This document shows positions 1-5,004 of a stretch of DNA of 5,004 nucleotides, piece after piece. The stretch's first letter is position 1. Each line of letters starts with the position of its first letter. The stretch spans positions 2,292 through 7,295 of the forward strand of contig LVVU01000108.1 of assembly GCA_006954465.1 (NCBI GenBank), written 5' to 3'. This stretch comes from Candidatus Methanoprimaticola hominis. GTDB lineage: Archaea; Thermoplasmatota; Thermoplasmata; Methanomassiliicoccales; Methanomethylophilaceae. Position numbers and translations under genes: made by a program. Under the pieces are notes generated by a model that worked only from the letters and a program-made list of their open reading frames with translations, was not told the origin of the DNA and did no database searches.

Positions 1-11
1 ATCCGACCATT

Positions 12-49
12 TTTGTTTTCGAAATACCGGATGGTTTGTTTCAAATACC
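12..49 (+). promoter_or_regulatory. Two promoter-like near-direct repeats (possible TATA/BRE pair)
   Basis: Two similar T-rich to AAATACC units lie here: TTTGTTTTCGAAATACC at 12-28 and TTTGTTTCAAATACC at 35-49. They differ by two single-base indels. The shared AAATACC cores (22-28 and 43-49) start exactly 21 bp apart, about two helical turns. They sit in the most AT-rich part of the left flank, upstream of the small gene at 160. They could be tandem weak TATA/BRE elements or a paired operator. If the second acts as a TATA box, transcription would start near 70-73, leaving a leader of about 90 nt. The promoter role is inferred; only the repeat is seen. Confidence 0.35.
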
Positions 50-80
50 CCTTCGTGGGTTTTCCCAATCACGACGACGC

Positions 81-94
81 GGGGAGAAATCCCC
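81..94 (+). other. Leader hairpin with GAAA tetraloop
   Basis: GGGGA (81-85) pairs with TCCCC (90-94) around a GAAA loop, a classic GNRA tetraloop. A further GCG/CGC pairing (79-81 with 98-100) is possible only with rearrangement. It would lie in the 5' leader of the small gene if transcription starts near 70. The stem is only 5 bp, so it may be chance. Confidence 0.3.
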
Positions 95-149
95 CAACGC
101 CATCCGAATGCCGGTCCGCCGACTGTGAAGCCAACGAGCTGACTAAGAA

Positions 150-154
150 GGTGA
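150..154 (+). promoter_or_regulatory. Shine-Dalgarno GGTGA for the small ORF
   Basis: GGTGA matches the core complementary to the archaeal 16S rRNA 3' end and ends 5 nt before the ATG at 160, good spacing. This is the main reason for choosing 160 as the start over the open frame further upstream. The two larger genes in the window have no such site. Confidence 0.55.
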
Positions 155-159
155 AAGAT

Positions 160-270
160 ATGGCAATGAAGGAGAAGCACGTCGAAACCAAAAAAGAAAG
201 GGAAGAAAAGAGGAAAGAAAAGAAGCAGGAGCGCGAGATGAGACATCAGGCGCGCCAGGCTTCCGCTTGA
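160..270 (+). CDS. Small Lys/Glu/Arg-rich protein, 36 aa, unknown function
   Basis: I do not recognise this gene. The predicted 36-residue protein has about 21 of 36 residues K, R or E (8 K, 5 R, 8 E). Residues 11-28 are almost purely charged and would form one long helix or a single coiled-coil-like rod; the last residues (Q-A-R-Q-A-S-A) are milder. There is no membrane segment, cysteine or catalytic motif. The start is set by GGTGA five bases upstream; a second ATG at 166 is less well spaced. The frame is open back to the left edge of the window, but that extension has no ATG before 31, has odd composition and overlaps the promoter-like repeats, so I treat it as non-coding. The stop is TGA and a strong hairpin begins 10 nt later, as expected for a monocistronic small gene. 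The K/E codons produce a 36-nt pure-purine run at 190-225. Similar charged mini-proteins can bind nucleic acid or ribosomes, but nothing here shows that. It could also be a chance ORF. Confidence 0.45.
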   Translation: MAMKEKHVETKKEREEKRKEKKQEREMRHQARQASA

Positions 271-279
271 ACCCTTTCT

Positions 280-301
280 GCCACCGGGGCGACCCGGTGG
301 C
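280..301 (+). terminator. GC-rich hairpin with GCGA tetraloop after the small ORF
   Basis: GCCACCGGG (280-288) pairs perfectly over 9 bp with CCCGGTGGC (293-301) around a GCGA (GNRA) loop. It begins 10 nt after the TGA stop at 268-270. The downstream sequence is only modestly T-rich (CCATTCCATTCTAC), so it is not a textbook oligo-U terminator. It may instead be a 3'-end stabilising or processing structure, and it separates the small gene from the promoter of the large one. Confidence 0.55.
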
Positions 302-336
302 CATTCCATTCTACGAAACTAATATCGTACTGTCAT

Positions 337-348
337 ACTGCATGCAGT
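337..348. promoter_or_regulatory. Perfect 12-bp palindrome, candidate operator
   Basis: ACTGCATGCAGT is perfectly self-complementary. It lies 6 bp upstream of the CCTTTAT box of the large gene, where it would abut the BRE/TFB site. The half-site TACTG occurs again 8 bp upstream (328-332 and 336-340). A 12-bp palindrome is expected about once by chance in 5 kb, so only its position makes it notable. A transcription factor site is inferred. Confidence 0.35.
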
Positions 349-354
349 GATCTT

Positions 355-361
355 CCTTTAT
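355..361 (+). promoter_or_regulatory. TATA-like box of the large surface-protein gene
   Basis: CCTTTAT at 355-361 is centred about 28 nt upstream of the ATG at 387. In Archaea the TATA box lies about 26 nt before the transcription start, so the mRNA would begin at or within a few bases of the start codon (leaderless). The absence of a Shine-Dalgarno before 387 agrees. The same CCTTTAT word is found at nearly the same distance before the last gene. Confidence 0.5.
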
Positions 362-364
362 CAC

Positions 365-383
365 CGGTCGCGTCGAACGACCG
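365..383. promoter_or_regulatory. Inverted repeat between TATA box and start codon
   Basis: CGGTCG (365-370) and CGACCG (378-383) form a 6-bp dyad with a 7-nt spacer, between the TATA-like box and the predicted transcription start. A protein bound here would block RNA polymerase loading, so it could be a repressor operator. If the mRNA is leaderless, most of it is not transcribed, so it would act as DNA rather than RNA. The short arms make chance possible. Confidence 0.25.
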
Positions 384-386
384 TTC

Positions 387-3300
387 ATGAAACCGAACGA
401 TACGCGCGGGAGCATGCCCTTCGCGATCATCGCCGTGACCATACTGCTGCTGGCAGGCGTGGCGGCGGGAGTGGTCGCAGCATACGAGAAGAGCTCCGAC
501 TCGTCCGACAGCGTGATCTTGGACATCGACGCGGTGGATCTCGCCATCGCCGATGTGACCGCATACGCCAATAGAGGATTGGGGGACATAATCCGGGCCG
601 CGTCCGTGGACGCCGACCTCGGAGGACTGAGCGAACGTTACGACACCATCGGAGAAAGAACCGCCGAGTGGATGTCGTTCCAGTTCCCGATGACCAGCGG
701 CGGGGCTCATGTGACCTATGTATCCCATGAAATGGACCTGATAGCCGAACCCATGGGATTGTCCGGGAACGGCTACACCGGCACGTACCTCAGAGGGACG
801 GGGACCATATCGGTCGTCATCGAATCCCAATCCGGCAGGACCGAGACCGATCTCGACATAAGGACCGACGGGAGCTACGCGTTGCCTCTGGCGGTGGAAC
901 GGGCCGCCCTGTTCGCCGCCATGTCCGGAGGGCAGGGGATATCCCTGGCGCAGATGCTCGAATACCAGCTAACATCGGTGGCCCAGTACAGAATCCTGAA
1001 CGGATACGGCGGGATCGCCACATACGGCAATCGCAGCACGGACGCCATCATAACCGAAGATGATGTGGAAGGGGCATACGCCGCCGGGATCGAGGCTCTG
1101 GCGGCGATATGCTTCCGCGATGGACCGTATGCATCGTACGGGAGGACGGATCTCGCCGACATCACGGCAGCCGAAGGGGGAGTCATCGAACTGGATCTCG
1201 ATGCGATATACGCCCAGGCGCTCTATGCCGTCGCCGACGAGGTGACGCTGAGCTGGCTGGACTACCTCTACGGATACAGGATCGCATCCACCCTGGACAG
1301 ACTGTTCAATCCGTTCAAGGACGCCTTCCGCACCCTCAGCAAGTTCCTGGACAGGAGCGAACGCGTCAGCGGGGTGCCCTATCTCAAGAAGATCATGGAG
1401 GACAACGGATACGACGAATCCGATTACCGTTACCCGGGATCGGGAACCACCACGGTCACCGTCGGAGACTACACCGTGACGGTCTCGAACCCCACAGAGG
1501 ACCTGTTCGCGCAATCCTGGTTGAAGGATTTCAAGAAGAGGTACGACGGGAACGACGACTACGTCCGCGACTTCGTCACCACGATTGTCAAGGATGCGGC
1601 CGTACGCGCCGCCGATCGGAACGACCTCGGGACCATACGCGTCGAAGTCGACCCCCACGACGGCAGCTCGTTCAAGGAGGACCTCCTGCATCTGTACGAG
1701 CAGGCGGTATCCGGATCGTTCGATGCCATGCAGAAGGGGATCTCCGAATCCCTTCGGGACGGGACCGTCTACGACGAATTCTACGGGAGCCTCGCTGACG
1801 AGATATCATCGCACGAGGACGACATGGCGGATACCGGCGCATTGTATTCCCTCATAAGGAGCGCATTATTATCAGCCATAGACGAGAGGGCGGCGGAAGC
1901 GGAGGAGAACGAGGAGGAGTTCGTCCGTCCCGACATCGATGCGATGATGTCGTCATCCGCTGTATCGAGAGCGATAGCATCCTATCGCAGCGCCGTCCAT
2001 GGCGACCTCTCGCCCATCCAGGTTCTCAGAACCGTCGAGGGAGGGGACCGCAGCCTAATCCACAGAGGGCTCTCTCTGATCTGCTCCCACGGGCTCGGGG
2101 CCCTCGGGATCCTCTCGCCGGTGGATGACAAGGCGGAGACTCTCGTCTCGGAGATCCTGGCTACCGACTCCATGAATCCGTATTCGGGGACGATCGACCT
2201 CCCGGGATCCGAGGGCTTCGAACTCTCCGATGATACGGGAGCGACGGTGACGGAGCATCTGTCCCTGCATTACGACACCAGCGCCCTCACCGTGACGATC
2301 GGAAGGCCGGAAGGCGTGCACAACGTCGGTTTCAGAGTCGATGAGTCCGCTGCGTTCACGACGACATTCCCCGTATCCATCAGCGGATGGGTAGACTACA
2401 CCGTCGAAGGCGCGGGGTCCCTGGCCCAGACCCTGGGAACGACCACCTCTGCCGTGAAGGGAGGATTCCAGGTCGATCTAGACCTCGAGATAACGGCCGC
2501 ATCCGGATGGGGCCTGTCCGGAGTCTATTACGAACCGAGCTGCACGATCCTCACCGATCTGCAGGCGATCCTCCTGGAGATCTTCGAACCGATAATCGAA
2601 CCCCTGCGCGAGGTGATGAAGGCGATCCGCGGGGCGATGACCGCCCTCGGGGAGGCGATCAGGGAGGTCGCGGGATTCGTCAGCGAGCACCTGATGGAGC
2701 TGTACCGGTTCGTCATGGACCCTCTGAACGAGCTATCGCGGATGATACAGGAGACACTGGAATCCGCCATCAGCGATACCGTATTCGGGATACTCGTGAA
2801 TATCAATCTGGGAGACCAGTCCGTCATCCTCCAGTTCTTCGGATGCGAGCTCGAACTCACGACGAGGGCGGTCACGTGGGCGGCGAGGACCAAGACCCTG
2901 TTGAGCGCCGAATTGAGGATGCCGGTCGCAGGGTTGCTCCTGACGGCTGGATTCACGGCGAAGGTCAGAGGGGACATGGCCGCGGAGAACCTCATCCTCA
3001 CCGGCAGCGGAGGGATATCCGGCGACGGATGGTCCGTCGAAGCCGATCTCGATCCGCTTATGAAGGGCAGCAAGTACCTCTTCACGATGAAGGGCAAGGT
3101 CGGGAAGAACAGGATTACCGTATCGGCCCCGAAGCTCGAGAGCTATCATGAACTGGGGCTCACACTCAGCGACGTGCCCGGAGTGAAGGAAGCCCTGGAT
3201 TCGATACCACTCCCGATACCGGGAGCCAAGCTGAGCATCGATGCAGGATTCCAGATAAGATGCGGAGCCGCGACGAAGACCGGACTGATAATCAACGAAT

Positions 3301-4304
3301 ACGAATCCAACCCTCCGGGAACGGATCGCAGGAACGAATGGGTGGAGATCCTCAACAACACCGACTCCACCATCGATCTGACAGGATACTCCCTCGAACT
3401 GGATTCTGGGAAGAGGAAGGGGACGGAGCAGCTCTCGGGAGAGCTCATGCCCGGGGAGTTCCTGGTCGTGAACCCATCCTTCACCCTGGTGAACACGACA
3501 GGGGACCATCTAGTCCTGAAGGACTCCGGAGGCGAGGAGACCGACCGCGTCAGGATGAAGGCGGACGGCTCGGACGACAGCGATAGCTGGCAGAGGGGGT
3601 ACGACGGTTCGTCCGAATGGGTGAAGGTCGAAAGCAGCATGGGAAGGACCAACGGATCCTGGATCACATCGCCTTTCTCCATTGAGAATCTGAAGGAATG
3701 CGCATGGAAGGCCGTGGAGAAGGCGTTCGGAAGGGTGGAGAGCATCACCGACGTGGACACCCTGGTCGCTTTCATCCAATATCTGGTGAGATACACGATC
3801 GAGGGACTCATCGACCTGGTCGCGGACATCATCATCGATGCCTCGGTGTTCGTCAGCGCGAATGTGAAGGACCTATCGTCTTCCGGCTCCGCCGGTATCA
3901 GAGTCGCCCTCAGAACGGACGGAGAGTTGGCGAAGGACTGCCTCCGCTACATCGCAGACAAGGTGGAATCGCTGATCCTCGGAATCAAGAATCCGTACAG
4001 GATCGACCCCGTGGAGATGTTCGCCGAGAACATAGACCTGGAGGTGCTGGCACATGCAGGGATCGGATTCCCCGAGGTGCTCTCGAAGGGAGCGGACCTG
4101 CCTGAGATGGACCTCGCGGTCCTGTTCCGTGCGAATCTGTCCTCGCTCTCCCGCATAGTCGACATCGATTCGGGGCGTCCGGAGATGGAGTTCGGAGTGA
4201 TGGCCCGGAACTGCCCGGTAGCCGCCATCCCACTTAAGCTCAGACCCGACGAGAAGCTGAGCCACGACCTCTGGCTCTTCAAAGCGACGGTGAAGCTGGC
4301 ATGA
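387..4304 (+). CDS. Giant N-terminally anchored surface/pilin-like protein with an LTD domain, 1305 aa
   Basis: This is probably a cell-surface or pilus-associated structural protein of unknown exact role. Residues 1-9 (MKPNDTRGS) followed by a hydrophobic helix (about 11-33) look like a class III signal: a basic N-terminus, an Arg-Gly pair (7-8) as possible prepilin-peptidase site, then the transmembrane segment. Glu at +5, usual in type IV pilins, is absent, so a plain signal anchor is also possible. Residues 34-590 are mixed helical and acidic, with an E-rich patch at 501-512. Residues 597-720 are rich in predicted beta strands (SALTVTIG, FPVSISGWVDYTVEG). Residues 721-798 are a long amphipathic helical segment. 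Residues 800-960 are again beta-rich. A lamin-tail domain fits residues 967-1090: LIINEYESNPP, NEWVEILNNTDSTIDLTGYSLEL, the MPGEFLVV turn, HLVLKDSGG, and a closing MGRTNG. The chain then resumes with helices (1101-1150) and beta strands to the end; there is no C-terminal anchor or sorting motif. Eight cysteines are scattered along it. From memory the N-terminal pattern and NPYSGTIDL stretch recall large DUF7286-type archaeal pilus-cluster proteins; this is unverified. The start at 387 fits the TATA spacing and keeps the basic residues before the helix; Met10 would lose them. Confidence 0.9.
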   Translation: MKPNDTRGSMPFAIIAVTILLLAGVAAGVVAAYEKSSDSSDSVILDIDAVDLAIADVTAYANRGLGDIIRAASVDADLGGLSERYDTIGERTAEWMSFQFPMTSGGAHVTYVSHEMDLIAEPMGLSGNGYTGTYLRGTGTISVVIESQSGRTETDLDIRTDGSYALPLAVERAALFAAMSGGQGISLAQMLEYQLTSVAQYRILNGYGGIATYGNRSTDAIITEDDVEGAYAAGIEALAAICFRDGPYASYGRTDLADITAAEGGVIELDLDAIYAQALYAVADEVTLSWLDYLYGYRIASTLDRLFNPFKDAFRTLSKFLDRSERVSGVPYLKKIMEDNGYDESDYRYPGSGTTTVTVGDYTVTVSNPTEDLFAQSWLKDFKKRYDGNDDYVRDFVTTIVKDAAVRAADRNDLGTIRVEVDPHDGSSFKEDLLHLYEQAVSGSFDAMQKGISESLRDGTVYDEFYGSLADEISSHEDDMADTGALYSLIRSALLSAIDERAAEAEENEEEFVRPDIDAMMSSSAVSRAIASYRSAVHGDLSPIQVLRTVEGGDRSLIHRGLSLICSHGLGALGILSPVDDKAETLVSEILATDSMNPYSGTIDLPGSEGFELSDDTGATVTEHLSLHYDTSALTVTIGRPEGVHNVGFRVDESAAFTTTFPVSISGWVDYTVEGAGSLAQTLGTTTSAVKGGFQVDLDLEITAASGWGLSGVYYEPSCTILTDLQAILLEIFEPIIEPLREVMKAIRGAMTALGEAIREVAGFVSEHLMELYRFVMDPLNELSRMIQETLESAISDTVFGILVNINLGDQSVILQFFGCELELTTRAVTWAARTKTLLSAELRMPVAGLLLTAGFTAKVRGDMAAENLILTGSGGISGDGWSVEADLDPLMKGSKYLFTMKGKVGKNRITVSAPKLESYHELGLTLSDVPGVKEALDSIPLPIPGAKLSIDAGFQIRCGAATKTGLIINEYESNPPGTDRRNEWVEILNNTDSTIDLTGYSLELDSGKRKGTEQLSGELMPGEFLVVNPSFTLVNTTGDHLVLKDSGGEETDRVRMKADGSDDSDSWQRGYDGSSEWVKVESSMGRTNGSWITSPFSIENLKECAWKAVEKAFGRVESITDVDTLVAFIQYLVRYTIEGLIDLVADIIIDASVFVSANVKDLSSSGSAGIRVALRTDGELAKDCLRYIADKVESLILGIKNPYRIDPVEMFAENIDLEVLAHAGIGFPEVLSKGADLPEMDLAVLFRANLSSLSRIVDIDSGRPEMEFGVMARNCPVAAIPLKLRPDEKLSHDLWLFKATVKLA

Positions 4305-4308
4305 CCCC

Positions 4309-4324
4309 GTCCGGGACTCCGGAC
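4309..4324 (+). terminator. Short hairpin after the surface-protein gene
   Basis: GTCCGG (4309-4314) pairs with CCGGAC (4319-4324) around a GACT loop, starting 5 nt after the TGA stop. An alternative, mutually exclusive stem is GGGAC (4313-4317) with GTCCC (4326-4330). The T-run that follows (CCTTTATTA) doubles as the TATA-like box of the next gene. It may be a weak terminator; with only 6 bp it is tentative. Confidence 0.35.
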
Positions 4325-4329
4325 CGTCC

Positions 4330-4338
4330 CCTTTATTA
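4330..4338 (+). promoter_or_regulatory. TATA-like box of the NOG1 gene
   Basis: CCTTTATTA at 4330-4338 is centred about 29 nt before the ATG at 4363. Transcription would begin at about 4360-4363, again giving a leaderless or nearly leaderless mRNA; no Shine-Dalgarno is seen at the right distance. Between box and start lies an alternating GCACGCGCGCG run (4339-4349). The promoter makes this gene transcriptionally independent of the surface-protein gene. Confidence 0.5.
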
Positions 4339-4362
4339 GCACGCGCGCGATGGGGAAGAATC

Positions 4363-5004
4363 ATGGCCGCGATGGACTTCAAGATACCGACCGTCCTCAC
4401 TTCCGAGGAGCTGATGGAGAAGGCGTTTCACAGGGCATCCAAGATCCACAAGAACGGGACCAATTCCCTGGATACCCGCAAGAAGACCGCCCTCGCCAAG
4501 GTCACGGCATCCGGAGACATCGTGGTGACAGCGCTCAAGGGATACGTCGACAGATTCCCGAGGCTCGACAAGGAGGACGACTTCTTCCCGGAGCTCGTGG
4601 ACATAGTCATCGGCATCGACCGTTACAAGAAGGCCCTCGGAGCCGTCAACTGGTGCGCGACCAAGGCCGAAAAGCTGAAGAACGACACCCTCAAGGACAT
4701 CCGCAGGACCAAGGACCCGGAGATAGTCGAGGCCACCAGGAGGAGCTTCTACGGAAGGCTGAACTCCTACGTCGACAGGATCTCCGACGACCTGGAGTTC
4801 CTTCAGGAAGCCAAGAACAAGTTCAGGAGGCTCCCCGCCGTGGATCCGTCCCTCCCCACCGTCGTGGTCGCCGGGTTCCCCAACGTAGGGAAGAGCAACC
4901 TCGTCACGGTCCTGTCCACCGCCGAGCCCGAGATCGCCCCCTACCCCTTCACCACGAAGGGGGTCATCGTGGGCCATATCCAGGACGACTGGAGGAAGTA
5001 CCAG
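4363..5004 (+). CDS. NOG1-type GTPase, ribosome (large subunit) assembly; 3' part beyond the window
   Basis: The first 214 residues of a cytoplasmic TRAFAC-class GTPase of the OBG/NOG1 family are present; the frame is open through the last base. NOG1 in eukaryotes acts in 60S subunit biogenesis, and the archaeal form is presumed to assist 50S assembly. Residues about 5-163 match the helical NOG1 N-terminal domain: it opens with FKIPTVLTSEELMEKAFHRA, runs through a K/R-rich segment (DTRKKTALAK), and ends in FLQEAKNKFRRLPAVDPSLP. The P-loop (G1) is GFPNVGKS at residues 171-178. The switch I/G2 region is PEIAPYPFTTKG (189-200), the YPFTTK signature shared by NOG1 and OBG. G3 (DTPG), G4 (NKxD) and the C-terminus should follow; archaeal NOG1 is usually about 320-350 aa, so roughly a third is missing. 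The ATG at 4363 is chosen for its leaderless promoter spacing; Met4 (4372) is an in-frame alternative, and the ATG at 4350 is out of frame. Confidence 0.93.
   Translation, partial: MAAMDFKIPTVLTSEELMEKAFHRASKIHKNGTNSLDTRKKTALAKVTASGDIVVTALKGYVDRFPRLDKEDDFFPELVDIVIGIDRYKKALGAVNWCATKAEKLKNDTLKDIRRTKDPEIVEATRRSFYGRLNSYVDRISDDLEFLQEAKNKFRRLPAVDPSLPTVVVAGFPNVGKSNLVTVLSTAEPEIAPYPFTTKGVIVGHIQDDWRKYQ

Noticed and set aside
13..159. Upstream in-frame extension of the small charged ORF
   Set aside because: It would begin at a TTG, has atypical composition, overlaps promoter-like repeats and lacks a ribosome binding site, whereas the ATG at 160 has GGTGA. It could still be the end of a gene starting outside the window, so this is not certain.
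190..225. 36-nt uninterrupted purine run as a possible triplex (H-DNA) element
   Set aside because: It is explained by consecutive Lys and Glu codons and has no mirror symmetry.
969..1691. A 240-codon open frame on the minus strand, and similar long frames at 2733-3509, 3146-3835 and 4336-4977 (minus) and 1109-1798 and 2387-3151 (plus)
   Set aside because: All lie wholly within or antisense to the clearly coding surface-protein or NOG1 frames, are rich in R, G and P as expected of GC-rich shadows, and show no recognisable domain or promoter.
3765..3858. Second membrane segment in the surface protein around residues 1127-1157
   Set aside because: The stretch is hydrophobic but broken by several Asp, Glu and Arg residues, which fits an amphipathic helix followed by a strand better than a membrane span.
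387..4304. Possible pyrrolysine (in-frame TAG) use, as in some methanogens
   Set aside because: There is no in-frame TAG in the gene and both visible stops are TGA, so the window gives no evidence for it.
4339..4349. Alternating GCACGCGCGCG run as a possible Z-DNA signal
   Set aside because: It is only 11 bp and such runs are common in GC-rich intergenic DNA.

Overview
The window reads as a piece of a GC-rich archaeal chromosome, with every gene on the + strand. Three lines of evidence point to Archaea. The gene running off the right edge has the N-terminal half of an archaeal NOG1-type ribosome-assembly GTPase. The two larger genes each have a TATA-like CCTTTAT box about 30 nt upstream of their ATG, the geometry of (nearly) leaderless archaeal mRNAs. 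The only clear Shine-Dalgarno is the archaeal core GGTGA. High GC with frequent ATA and AGG codons would fit Methanomassiliicoccales or other Thermoplasmatota, but that placement is an inference.

Layout. Positions 1-159 are an AT-richer stretch holding two promoter-like near-repeats 21 bp apart and a small hairpin. Positions 160-270 probably encode a 36-residue Lys/Glu/Arg-rich peptide, followed at once by a strong GC hairpin with a GNRA tetraloop (280-301). Positions 302-386 form the control region of the main gene: a perfect 12-bp palindrome, a TATA-like box and a second dyad. Positions 387-4304 encode one 1305-residue protein that fills most of the window. It has a class III (archaellin/pilin-like) N-terminal signal or membrane anchor, a long mixed extracytoplasmic region, an amphipathic helical segment, and a lamin-tail domain (LTD) at about residues 967-1090 lying inside a C-terminal beta-rich region. 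Positions 4305-4362 hold a short hairpin and the promoter of the next gene. Positions 4363-5004 encode the first 214 residues of NOG1.

The genes do not look like one operon. Each larger gene has its own promoter and a hairpin separates each pair, so the surface protein and the housekeeping GTPase are probably just neighbours. The most interesting object is the giant pilin-signal/LTD protein. It is probably a cell-surface or pilus-associated structural protein; its architecture can be described from the sequence but its function cannot. No RNA genes, mobile elements, CRISPR arrays or recognised defence systems are visible.
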